Positions 1 to 11,900 of a DNA stretch of 64,000 nucleotides are shown here, in pieces. The notes under the pieces were generated by a model. The model was not told the origin of the DNA. It ran no database searches and saw only the letters and a list, made by a program, of their open reading frames with translations. Made by a program: the position numbers and the translations under genes. This stretch comes from Morella rubra (Eukaryota > Streptophyta > Magnoliopsida > Fagales > Myricaceae). The DNA is taken from contig RXIC02000057.1 of NCBI GenBank assembly GCA_003952965.2, positions 1-64,000 of the forward strand, written 5' to 3'. Position 1 is the stretch's first letter. Each line of letters begins with the position of its first letter.

Positions 1-239
1 CTTCGCTTGTACGGTCCATGTAGAGGTTGAATGGGTTAGTGGAAGTCAAGAAATTTCTGATATTAAATTGTCCCCTGGGTTGCCACCTTCTAGCTATACT
101 TCTTTATCAGACCAAATGCCATTGAAAAGAAATAGCTGCTTGGTATTGCAAAGGAAAGATTTCTCATCATAACCGAGGTCTTTCTCTGTATAGCCTTGGC
201 CTTTGAAATGGTACTTCTTGCTGTGAAAAATCGCTAGCC

Positions 240-1003
240 GGCTAAGGAAGAAAGTAATTCCTCCTTAGTATTGACCACTACCGACTATTCCGTTCCTTAG
301 TATAAAAGTCTGAACAACGTGCTTCGATTCCTCCTCCAACCCGCTTATGAAACAGCTAACAAAAATTCTTCTGTAAATTCAGTGGTATGATTTGCTAGCT
401 GCTCAAAGAGTGATTGTGATAACCTGGGCCGATAAAGGATTGTTGGAGTTTGGTGGTGTCATCAGTATAGTCTTCGTTTAAGCTTGATCCAAACTAGTTC
501 CCATGGCTCCCATGAATTGATTCCAACATACGGCACCTCTACTCCTCTCAAACCAATGTAACACTAGAACGCCTCCTCTAAATGTAACCTTCTACACGTT
601 GGGTGTAAGGTTAAATTCGAAAATATTGCTTAGCTACATAGCTCCACCTAATTTGGTCCTTTCCATCAAAATGAGGAACTCCAACATTAATCTCTGGCTG
701 CATAGCGTCTCGCAGTTCCAGGAGAATCTCATACCCTGGCGAGGATGAGAAGTCAAAGGGCGAGAATTTTGTCCAAACCTCACCCCTACCCTTTTGCAGC
801 AGCAGTGCTACTCCTCGATATGTGATTGCTCTGACATTCTCTAATGCCATCCAAGTGTTCAGCTCAGTCAACTCCTCACGTGGAGAACCATCACAAATGT
901 TGGAGTTGTTTCCTTCAAGCTCTTGATCTTGGTCTTTCTCTTTTCATCGTTGCTGGTCACTTGTTTCCACCATGGATCAGAACACTTCTGATACCAAATG
1001 GTG
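240..1003 (-). mobile_element. Ty3/gypsy-type LTR retrotransposon fragment: PBS and decayed gag
   Basis: On the minus strand a primer-binding site matching the initiator Met tRNA (TGGTATCAGAAG, plus-strand 985-996) is followed by a gag-like reading frame. The open part (611-871) ends in VPHFDGKDQIRW...AKQYFRI, the usual F-x-G...W...YF signature of gypsy gag. Further on (about 300-420) another frame gives FEQLANHTTEFTEEFFVSCF, another conserved gag block. Frames change and stops occur between these blocks, so it is not functional. The LTR should lie to the right of about 1003 but I could not define its ends. Positions 1-239 probably continue the element, without recognisable motifs. Confidence 0.7.
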
Positions 1004-1263
1004 TGGTTCAAGGATGAAAAATAGTGGAATTAGATTTTGAATGTACAAAGAGCAATTCTATTGCAGTCCATGCATTGACTGACGATCACACTCCTTAAAA
1101 GTCGAAGGAAAAGAATTTCCTCAAGCAACTAGGAGTGCAACAACTTTCCTTGAAGAAGGAAATTAACTACTCCTTGTTCTTAGGGGTAAGTGAAATTAAC
1201 CTAATATAAGATGAGACCAGTAGCTTTTTATGATATGCAAGGTATTATCAATACGATGAGGAT

Positions 1264-1373
1264 GCAGGGGCGAAGCTACAGGGGTGTGCCCCCTCCCCCT
1301 CCCCCCCAACACCAAAAAAAACAATAACTATTTAGTATCTGGTTCTCCTATATCTATTTTAGCTTCATCCCTA
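1264..1373. mobile_element. possible small hAT-like MITE
   Basis: A C/G-rich end (CAGGGGCGAAGCTACAGGGG) and an inverted partner near 1357-1370 (TTTTAGCTTCATCCCT) share the core GGGNNGAAGCTA. The left end resembles the termini of the hAT element at 27031-30905. No clear 8-bp target duplication was found. 1004-1263 and 1374-1530 hold nothing else I recognise. Confidence 0.3.
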
Positions 1374-1530
1374 TGTCTCTGTGGGGTGCACACGTGTGTG
1401 TGACAGAGAAAGAGGGAAGGAGAGAGATGCGTACAAAAGAACAGACAGAAAAGTAACATAATTCCAGACAAGAGGAAAAACCACTAGTTGTTGGATTATA
1501 AGCATGCAAAAAGAGAGTCGGTTACTAGAC

Positions 1531-3637
1531 CTCACAACCAGCCAAGCAATCAATCGCCTTCACTTGTGACATTTCTGAGCTGATCTCTGGATCCACGTTT
1601 TCACATAGAGCACGCCAGATGACCATAGGCTCCCAGCTTAAACCACTTGCCTGCTCAAGAACATCACGAACAATAACTGGCTCACCACTTGCCCAGCGCT
1701 GTCGGAAATGCAAAAGCTTTTCTTCTTGAAGAACGTCCCTTAAAGCTGGACAATACAAGTAATTGTCATCGGCATCAACCCTAGAAGCTGCTCTTCGCAA
1801 CATCTTCTTGCTAATTTCAGCACATTTCATCTTTAAATTTTTCTGTTGACCGATAAACATCTCCAACAAATCTCCTGCTTTGACTTCTAAATTTGAAATC
1901 CACCCCTGTGGAAGGATACGTTTGAGCTCCAATACGCATTTACCACAGCCACCAATTTCCTTTGGAGCACAGATAACACTTCCATCATCATTAGCGTTCC
2001 ACTTGGTACAGAAGTCAACATCTTCCTTTGAAGATTTTGAAAGACTAGATTCCTGAAGAGGATATCCACCGTGAATATAATCATGACCCCTGTTGACGTA
2101 TGGAAACTTCACTTCAGCACGGCTTGTAAAGTTTCCTTTGCGAATTTCTAGGCAACAATGGAGGCAGAGCTCATAGGAACATTCAGGGCAGCTTCGATGA
2201 AGGTCTATAATTGAAGTTGCACAATGATCACTGCTCCAACCCAAAACATAGAAGTCAAAATACAAAGCACCTCAAGAATTATAAAAAAAAATTTAGAGAA
2301 GAGATGCTCACCAAAAGACACGCTCATTGCTGTGACAAAGGGCTTGTGGCACTTCAATTTCAGCGTATGATTTTCCTACAAAAAAATGTTCCCTGTAAGG
2401 GACTTCGAAACTCTGAACAGAGAACTCAAATCCGTAGCTGGAAACTATACACACCTAGGATATTAGCCTCAATCTCTATCTCCTTAGTTTGCTCTTCACA
2501 AATTTGTTTCAACTGCGGAAGCAGAGAATGAAGTATGTACTGGAGATGCTGGATCTTTTCACCGTGAGAGATGTCCCTCTTTGAAGTCTGAAGGTTAGGA
2601 AGATTTTTTTTTTTTTTTTTAGAAAAACAGATTTTTTCTTGAGATGATGTGATTTGAACGCATTTACAGCACAATAGGACTAAAACAAACCTTACTCATC
2701 CCACTTGAGTGCAAGCAGGCATTGCAGTTGCAATTCCCACGGCAATATGGGCAAAAAGCCGAAATTTCTTCTTCCTTCAAGTGAGGGTACCTATATACAC
2801 AACATTCAGCAAGAATGATAATGTTAAAAAAAATCTTTTTGGAGAAGAAACATGTCTAAAGATGAGTAGAATATAAATAGAATATCATACCATTGCTTGA
2901 TGCACTGCACACAATACATTTTCTGATTACAGTTGGTGCAAGGAACAACAGTTCTTTTTTTCATACACTGATGACATTTTAAAGGATCTACTGCTTTACC
3001 CTGTTTCAGATGACAATTGCCATTAACTCCCAGTACATAGACAAGGAATAAAACATGAAACAAAAGAAACAGCACTGATTTCTTCAATTGAATAGAAATA
3101 TAAGATAAGAAGAGAAACTAAGAGGGAAAGAGTAAAAACAAGTGAATTGCCTTTGCATTTTTTCCACTGCATCTGTCCTTGCTTGAGATGAATGCGTTGT
3201 CTGTTGGATCTTCTGAATTTAAGTCAGACATGACACTTTCCAAATTCCTAGCTCTTTTCCGTGCTCTAGCCTTCAGGAGAAACCGAATTTCTTCATCTTC
3301 TTCAAACTCGTCATCAAACCGATCATCCCCGAGCTGTCTTTTCTTGTTTGTGGCAGTGCAGCACTTCTTTGGAGTTCTTTGATTCCATGGAGGCTCGCTT
3401 GCATGAGTATTCTTTCTCTTCTTGTCCAAAAGTTTTGTTCTCAACTCTAATGAGCCAGCATTGTGATTCTCTTCCTTCTTTGGTATTGACACTCTATTTC
3501 CATGTTCAAGGATTCCTTGAACACCTCCCTTCCCGGGCACCCTGGAAACCTTTGAGTATCCAGAAGTTCTCAGCAAGTCAAATTGATCCCGGCTCAACCT
3601 TTCTCGCTTTGTAATAAAAAGCTCCATTGCTTTCTCA
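1531..3637 (-). CDS. Lysine-specific demethylase JMJ25/IBM1-like (KDM3 type), partial: N-terminal and zinc-finger exons only
   Basis: Six exons can be joined in frame: 3151-3637, 2891-3000, 2691-2790, 2455-2587, 2312-2375 and 1531-2230, about 528 codons from the Met at 3627. The first exon has KRERLSRDQFDLLR followed by an acidic and basic stretch. Exons 2-3 encode the RING-like zinc finger (CHQC, CTNC, YCVQC, CPYCRGNCNCNAC). The last exon has the second Cys-rich block (RSCPECSYELCLHCC) and ends in VKAIDCLAGCE, which in this family lies just before the JmjC domain. The Fe(II)/2-oxoglutarate JmjC exons that would remove H3K9 methylation are expected below position 1531 but were not seen; a retroelement occupies 1-1003. 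Position 3637 follows a splice acceptor (ctacag), and the frame is open upstream of Met 3627, so an earlier exon may be missing. Intron 1 appears to use GC-AG. Confidence 0.75.
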
Positions 3638-5461
3638 CTGTAGATGATCAGAGGAATAGATAATGCTTCTTAGCTTAGTGACATCTGAATTCAGTTCTCT
3701 AACAAGCAAACTCAAATGGACGTATTTTCCATTGAAAATTACATTCAAAGAGATTTTTCAAGAAAGTCTGAATGCAATTAATACAAAGATCTAAAGAAAA
3801 AACAAAATTCCCCGCAAAGTTTGGTAATAACTATTTCATGAACCGGTAAGGAACACGTAAAACTGAATTGAAATTCAACGATGATCATCAATGCCAAAAC
3901 TCCATAGTGAAAAGAAACTCTGAACAAAGTCATCTACAGAGAGTATCGCGATTCTGATTTTAACAAAAAATATTTCTTTAAAAAGAAAAGAAAAAGCGAC
4001 AATGATTAAGGAGGAATGTGAATCAGAAACCCGATTCTCAACAATTAATTCAATAAAAGTTTCCTTATAAATGAAATAAAGAGAGACAAAGACGAATGCA
4101 GAACAAGCTGGAGAATTCAGATTCTCAACAATTTCATTCAGGATTGTTTAAAAAAAAAAAAGGACCGAACCGCAGTCCTATAAATTTCATGCAAGAAATG
4201 TTTTGTGAAGAAAAAAAAAGCAAACAGAGAAAACTTAATGAAAATCAGAATCAGAATTTGGACCCTCAACAGCATCATTCAATAAATCTGTTCTTCGCCA
4301 GAATGAGCTTCAGAGTTCAGATTTTCAAGAATCTCACGCAAGATTTCTTCTTTATAAAAAGGATTGAATCAGGGTGGAAGAACAAACTAAATTCGAGACT
4401 GACCTGATTATCAAAAAACCATAGCATGTCTAAGCTCCAAATCGGTGTCTTTTTCTTTTTCCTAAATCCTAGGTAGCTCCAAATCGGTGTCAGGTAAGTC
4501 GAAGGTTTCGATACCAGGCGTAGTGATTAACCCCCGGTCTATTTTAAAGAGACTCATTAATGATATCGTTGACCCCGCTCTATTTAAATTACTGTTATGT
4601 ACCGGACCTCTCTTGTTTTTTTTTCTAAATATGTACCGGACAACCAACGGAGAGACACATAATTCCAAATTCCAAATTTTATTTTTTTCAATCAATTTCC
4701 TACCACTAGATATTAATTTGTTGGTGCTTCTTAACGCACAACAAAAGGATATATTCTATTTTTAAAATTAGTGGAAGAGATTTTTTTTCTATGGTTTGTC
4801 ATTCTTAAAAATTAAATAAGTCTTTGAACTTTAAAACACATCAAACTAGTTGAAAAGTTTGAAATTTATGGAGACTTTAATCCTTGCAATTCTTTAAATA
4901 GGAAGAATTTCAAAATTCAGTGATTAATTTGATAGGTTTTAAAATTTAAGGATTTATTTAATTTTCTTGCAAATTATAAAGACTAATTTTGTATTTATTT
5001 TATTCTTCTATTTTATAATTTATAATTTATAGTTTAATAAGGGAGGCAGTTTTGTGCCTGTTTAAGGAATTAATTCAGTGATTTTTGTGTATCCGTGTGA
5101 GATATCCCAAACCAGTATATAATGATAACCTTGTTAAATCAGACACCATTGGAGCCGTAGCCTTCCTTCCGCTCCAAGAATTCCTCCCCGAAAAAGACGA
5201 AAGGAGGAACTTTTGGAAAGTTAAAAATTTGCACAAATTTCAAAGATGTTAAAAGATAAGCACAGATTTCGGGAAAGTACGGAAATTAATGACGACGTGA
5301 CGTTTAGATTGCTTTATATTATTTTTTCCTAAGCACGTTTAACCTTGCATTCAATGCCCATATTTTTAGCCTTAAACAAAAACAGAGTCACAGAAGCCAA
5401 TGATTTGGTGGCAGCACATGGTTTTGGTTAATAGTTTTTAGGTTTTGTCCTTTTGTGTTTA
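3638..5461. other. Upstream flank of the JMJ gene; no gene recognised
   Basis: Likely 5' leader or upstream intron of the JMJ gene near 3640-4480, then AT-rich spacer. A 17-bp segment (AGCTCCAAATCGGTGTC) occurs twice, near 4434 and 4476. No exon carrying the WRC-type N-terminus of longer JMJ proteins was found. Open frames here show no family signature. Confidence 0.5.
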
Positions 5462-6073
5462 GAAAAAATTACACAAAATTCATTAGATTTTAGGTCCAAA
5501 TTAAAAGTCTTATTAAGTTTTAAAAATAATCTAAAAGTTCACTTAATTTATTAGTTTGGTACGAAAACTAATTCGAACCAACTCTATGTTCAAATTTTGA
5601 GTATCTCTAACAGATGATGAGCTCAATGAGAACATTGTCGAGGAAAACCCACAAGGCAAAATGAGGAGAACGACAGTTGACTAAAGCTTTCTTGAAGGAC
5701 TTTCTAAGGCAAAACGACGTGGAAAACTAAAGCTTTAAAACTTGGTAGAAGGGCAAAGAACTTTGAGGGATTTCAGATCGATGAACCTAGGGCTTCCTTC
5801 AAGGCTTCTTCGTTAGTATAGAGGAGACTGACGTGGTAGGATGTGGGTGCAACATGGCAGGCTGAAGCTTATGTAATTTTTTTGAGCACGTGTTAAGTAA
5901 CATTTGTTCATTTTATATTATGTGGATTGGGCTCCATTATCTCTACTAACAGAGTTGACTCGGGTTAGTTTTCATATCAAACTGATAAACCAAGTGAGCT
6001 TTTGTTTTTTTTTTAAAACCCAATGAGGCTTTTGATTTTGGCCAAAAACCTAGTGGGTTCTAAGTAATTTTTC
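5462..6073. mobile_element. Non-autonomous Mutator-like (MULE) element with long terminal inverted repeats
   Basis: The first ~120 bases (from 5462) and the reverse complement of the last ~120 (ending about 6073) align along their whole length. Shared blocks include AAAAATTAC at the tips, CAAAATTAAAAG-type blocks, and GAAAACTAA followed by C/T-rich ends. Long TIRs with an unrelated interior (5584-5940) are typical of MULE-type elements. The flanks (TTTGTGTTTA and CTTATTTTTA) may be a decayed 9-10-bp target duplication. No transposase is encoded. Confidence 0.6.
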
Positions 6074-7358
6074 CTTATTTTTAAGGTGACTTTGTTTCCC
6101 CAATATTTCATGGTATGAAAATTTTTAATAAAATAAATACACTCTAAAATTTTTAACTTTTATATATACACATTCTACCTTTTACAAACTCCAATAAATC
6201 TCAATAAAGTAAAGATTCTTAAAATTTCGAAAATATTCTCCGAAATTTTAGCAAACAAACACCTCCTAAATAGCCATTAGATTTTCACTTCTGTCAAAAT
6301 ACTTTTTATTAAATATTAAGAATATTTATTTAAAATGTCATACCTTTAACTTCTATTTAACAAGTTTATGGGATATCATATCGCACTCAATTAATTTAAA
6401 AAAAGGTTGTATCCTTTAGTTTTATTTAAAAACTAACATATTGTTTGGATATAAAATTTTAATAAAATTTTGTGTTGGTGTTAAAAAATAGGTAGTATTG
6501 AAATTGGTGAATGAGAGATAAAAGTAAAAGTAAAATTTTAATATATGTTTATAAAGATAAAATTTTATTAAAATTTTGTTAAAATTTTTAATACACAAAT
6601 GCTTTGTAAATGAGATGTCCCGCAGCACTTTCACACCGTAGTTCATGTCACATTAAAAAACTGAAAATAAGTAAAAACGTAAGAAATCTAGAGAAAAGAT
6701 TAAAAAGTAAATTTAAAACTTAAATCAAATTAGCATAATTAAAGAATTTAAAAATCGGAAAATTAAAAAAAAACTATGACCAGATTAAAATTAATTAACA
6801 CTTTAAACGATTAAAATTAAAATTAATGAAAGAAATTAAAATCAGAAAATTAAAAGAAAAAACTTTACAAACTGAAAAGTAAAAAGAGGATTCATTTAGG
6901 GCGATTGTTTTCTACTTTTTATTAGCAAAAAGAGGATTCATTTAAAAGCATGTTTTATGATAAAATATGGGTATCCTGGTGCCCTTGTTTTAATAGGGGT
7001 ATCCTGGTGCATGCGCTTGTTTTATGGCACCTCCTGCGGAGCTGATGGTACTAAAGTGAATCTAAAATTAACAAAATAAATGCATTTAACTACTCTAAAT
7101 ATCATAATCTTTCTAATGTAATCCCACAATAATCATCTTTAGCATTGAATCTAGACAAGCAATCATTTTGTCAGGTTTATCTCTAAACTAAAGATCTGAT
7201 ATTTAAAATGAAATTTTAATGTTTTGCAAATCAAGATTTTTTAGAAATTTTAAGAATGTTGTGAAAATTGAGGTAGGTTAAAGTTTTATTACATTTGAGA
7301 AAAAAATAGTGAAAAGTAAAATTTTATGGAAGTAAGTGAAAAAGTCAAGATAGATAAT
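6074..7358. other. AT-rich spacer; possible small MITE at about 6438-6606
   Basis: No gene seen. Around 6438-6606 the sequence begins TTGTTTGGATATAAAATTTT and ends with a similar inverted block (ATTTGTGTATTAAAAATTTT on the other strand), which suggests a worn MITE. A short direct repeat, GGTATCCTGGTGC, occurs twice between 6968 and 7011. The rest is low-complexity A/T. Confidence 0.35.
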
Positions 7359-8182
7359 TAGGGTAGGAATGTTCAAAGGAATCGGAATTTTCCGGCTCTC
7401 TCAGCACCGATATCGGAAACCTAGTTCCCGCACTTAACAGTAGTGGTACCGGTGGTCAACATTTGAAAACCGGTTCATCCGGTAGCGGTGGCAGTTATTA
7501 CCATAACCGATACCACTACCAAGTTTGAACTACCCTAACATAAATAATAGCCATGAGTTTTATTTCTTTAACACATAAGCTAAGTAAATATAAATCCCTA
7601 ACCTTTCATTTTATCAAATTTTATTGAAATAAGTTTTAATGCTTAAGGAATATTCTACAACCATAAAACGACCTATTTGTAAAGATAATAAACTATTTTT
7701 TTGAAGTATAGAAATTAATTAAATCTCAACTCAGTGCTTTTTAATGACTAGAGATTTAGCAATTGGGTAGTTTCATACAATATTTGACACTATTAATATT
7801 CAAATAAATATTAATGTTGATAGCAAATAAATATTGATCTTTTAAGATGTTCTATAATTGTATTTATTATGGATTTTAGTGTTTTATATTCTCATGCTAT
7901 CTTTTAATATATTCTCTAATTTTATTGATTTTTTATGTTATTAGTTTATATTTTATTAATATGGGCTTAATGGACCAAAAAAAAAAAAAAACAATTGGGA
8001 CAAGTGCGCGAAAGGTTAAAAAAATAGCCCAATATAAATGCCGGTAACTGGAAACTGCTACTGCAAAGGTCAATTAATGCACTTAAATAGTAGCGATGGC
8101 CAATATTTGAAAACTAACTCATTCGATGACAATAGTGGTTATTGGCATAACCGACACCGTTATCGAGTTTGAACGACCCTAA
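7359..8182. mobile_element. hAT-like non-autonomous element with repeated subterminal block
   Basis: The left end (TAGGGTAGGAATGTTCAAAG) and right end, read inverted (TTTAGGGTCGTTCAAACTCG), share TAGGGT...GTTCAAA, a form seen in hAT-type elements. About 75 bases next to the right end (ending GAGTTTGAACGACCCTAAAT) recur in direct orientation near 7465-7540 (ending AAGTTTGAACTACCCTAACA), so it may be a nested or internally duplicated element. No ORF. A target duplication was not clear. Confidence 0.45.
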
Positions 8183-8924
8183 ATTAGAGTTAATTTTTTA
8201 TATTTACTACAATAGAAAGAGATAATTTGATGGAAGAGAAAAAATTATTTTATTTTCTTCACTAAAATTTCGAGTTAGTTATGTTTGCATTTAAAAATTT
8301 TGTATGGGTCCAAAATTTCCCTATTTTAGGTTTGCAAATACTACCTAAATTGACTGCATGGCACAACTTAGATGGTTAGATTTTAATTTCGTAGTAATTT
8401 ACCAAAAAACTTAGTAGCTTACGTGGATCAATTGCCAATAATGGTAATTTAAATAGTAACTTGTAAATGAAGTGTTAATTTGAGGGTATAGTAATAATTT
8501 TAGCCACGCAATTGTAAAACGATTTCAGAACACCACACAAGAGAATGGAAAACACATTGATCTGTACATGGATGATGTAAAGCAAAATTCTTACATGCCC
8601 AACAAACTGTCGTTTAATCCTGCGAATGTAAAGCAACAATACATGGATTTCACACCAGAATAAACCTCTAGATGATAGAGAGGCAGGCCATGAGGATCTC
8701 TCGATTTTTACATTGTACTAGGCAGCACTATAAATTCTTACATGCCCACCTTGCAACTGACTGCCAAACAAATAAGAGCTCGCTTTCTTTTTGCAGGAGT
8801 TACCAAAGGTTGTCTGTCTGCCTTCTTTCTGTTTGTGCTTTTTACAACCCCCGTCCCGTTTCACTGGTACAGTCGTGTGAAAGTTTAATGTGCAGCAATA
8901 AGAAGCAAAGTTCCCACCAGAGAG
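8183..8924. other. Spacer and probable 3' untranslated region of the OSCA gene
   Basis: No gene. The part nearest 8924 should hold the 3' UTR of the minus-strand OSCA1 gene. I could not choose a polyadenylation site with confidence. Confidence 0.4.
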
Positions 8925-11900
8925 TTAGGACTGCGGATGTTCTTGAACATCAGGCAAAGAGGGGGAGGATGCACCACTGACTCTGCTAGGCGCTGGTGTA
9001 CTCCTTCTGGACTGACGTTTTGTTGGCACAATCACACTCTCATTCTCCCACTTTTCATCATTCTCTTCCTCATCCTCATTGTCCTCGCTCGCTTTAAAAA
9101 CTGGATGTATATATGCACTTTGGAGATAGCCTTTCAAGTTGATATTTGGTTCCCTCGCACGTTCTAGAGTATCTTTCATCATTGCTTCCTGAAACTCAAA
9201 TAAAATCCCAAAATGAGTGAGAGAAGGGATAGAGAGAAAGAGGGAGATTAACGAGAGTCAAAATTGCAAGTAGAAGCTCTTAAATATGATCTGTAAGTGA
9301 TAAAAACTTGCATTCTTATGACCGATGTTAGGAACACAAATGAAATTTGCCTACCACATCAAGAACAAAAAAGAAAATGGGACGCAATAACCGCCTAGTG
9401 TACATGTTGTTGGAAAAGTAAAAATGTACTTTCCGCTTTAAACGCACACAAACAATACAGAGATACTCGAGCCTATTGCCACATTATAATACACAATAAC
9501 GTATACAACTACCAAGTTAGTTCGTTTCTTTTTACTTCTTTTTCTCCTGTTCATGGAAACAGACTCGAGAATTCAAGTCACCAAAAGCTAGAACAACTAG
9601 TTCACCAGGTCTGTTTGCATTTGTGATGTTATAAGCCAAGAATACATGGTTCTAGATGATATACTCATGACATGAAATATGAAGTATCCCCGCTAATACA
9701 TATTGAAATATCCAACTCAAAGCTTCCAGAAAGCAGTCATTTGCTTCTAGCAAGCATGTTTATGCTTTTAAAGTTTTGATCAAGACAGAGGCCAACGCCT
9801 TCTGTACACTTCATGAAAACCCATTTATAAGAATTTTCTTCATTGGTAAGTATTCAAATCGTCTATTCTATACAAGAACAGAGATCTACACCATCTTCTC
9901 GGACACAGGCCCTAGAGAATTTGAGCATTGCTCATCCTCGCAAGGTATAAAAAGCCTGAGACATCTATTTGGCAACTAGATCACTACTTCATTGAAAAAA
10001 CAATCTAGTGCTTCAACATAGACTATGACTGAAATTGTTATACTCATGCCGTAGGTAAACACCAAAGAAAATTTCATACATTGATGGTCACATATGGCTA
10101 AGATGATACAGAAACATGTTCAGAAATGGATGCATTATCTTTCACATCAAAAGCCAAATCATGACAGTAACCATATCAGTCTAAACAAATTAGAAAACTT
10201 AACCAATAATCATCTTCTTCTTTCAGAAAGATCACTAGATTTCATTATACAGTTAGATGCCCCTTGACAAACCTATCATATAATGATTCTTTTTGCCAAA
10301 ATTTTCGAATGCAAACAACCACAATGACAACAGTTCAAGGCTGCCAGTTCCTGTCGATGTGCATGTAGGCATTTCCACTAATCCAGATTATCAATTTTGC
10401 ACGTGAAAGTTCCAACTAACCTGTAATGGATATTTAACAAATGCTGGTTCATAACGGCCTTTGCAGAACAGGTAGAACCATATGGTTAGAAAACACCAAA
10501 GAAAATTTCATACATTGATGGTCACATATGGCTAAGATGATACAGAAACATGTTCAGAAATGGATGCATTATCTTTCACATCAAAAGCCAAATCATGACA
10601 GTAACCATATCAGTCTAAGCAAATTAGAAAACTTAACCAATAATCATCTTCTTCTTTTTTTTAATCAGAAAGATCACTAGATTTCATTATACAGTTAGAT
10701 GCCCCTTGACAAACCTATCATATAATGATTCTTTTTGCCAAAATTTTCGAATGCAAACAACCACAATGACAACAGTTCAAGGCTGCCAGTTCCTGTCGAT
10801 ATGCATGTAGGCATTTCCACTAATCCAGATTATCAATTTTGCACGTGAAAGTTCCAACTAACCTGTAATGGATATTTAACAAATGCTGGTTCATAACGGC
10901 CTTTGCAGAACAGGTAGAACCATATGGTTAGAACTGGAAGTGCAATTAGAAACGGTGTTGACTGGGCGAAGCTTTTTGTACTCAACAATCCAATGAGAAG
11001 CACTTGTGAAATCACTAATGCGGTCACAATGCGCCCATGGACATCAGGCCAAAATGCTGCTGCACTCTCATACTCTTGGTTGTAAACATTTATGATCTGG
11101 CATCATAAAAAGTGAGTGCTATTACTTACCACACAAAAAAACTGAGTGTTGTTTAAGAACAACTCAATTTAAAAAGAAACACATCTGATCGCATGACATG
11201 GTAATGCTAAACATGGAATCCATAGAGTAAAGAATGAGCGACATAAGCAGCCTTTACTTTACGACCAGACCTTCATACGGCTTGCGAGCTGACCGCAATT
11301 GAAGCTATTTAAACAAGCATATATGAGTGCACAGCAAAAAATACAACTATGTACCTGATGTCGAAACACAACATAAGCAAGGCCGAAGAAAATGATTATG
11401 AAAGGAAGTATAATTGGTGTTACTGTAGCATACACGAACCCCAGCAAAAAATATAACTGTATACGAGGTTCTCCTGTGTTGAAACCAAGACTTCCTGGAT
11501 CCATAGCCTCCTCCCTGTCCTTTTCTGTCTTCACCAGGAAGAAATTCTTCAAGTGGTAAATTATAAGAGGTTTCAACATTAGAATTTCCCCAGCTATACC
11601 AGCCCATCCATCAACCATAATATAAGTTATAAAGAAAGTAGCTTTAATTGGAATTGCCACTCCAATTGTTTTAGGGATCCTGTCAAAAGAAAACACATAT
11701 ACTTTAGTTTTGGTCAGAACAAATTATAAAAAATAAAGGCATGAAGTGATTATTCTGGGAAACCATATTTGCTCTTCAAATAAAATTTATCAGATAGTAT
11801 TTCCAGCCTCCATGGTCCAACAAAATTTTACTTCTAAAATGTACAGTCATACATGTCGCATTTTCCTTTACAGAACATTAATGGTAGATCGGTTAGGCCG

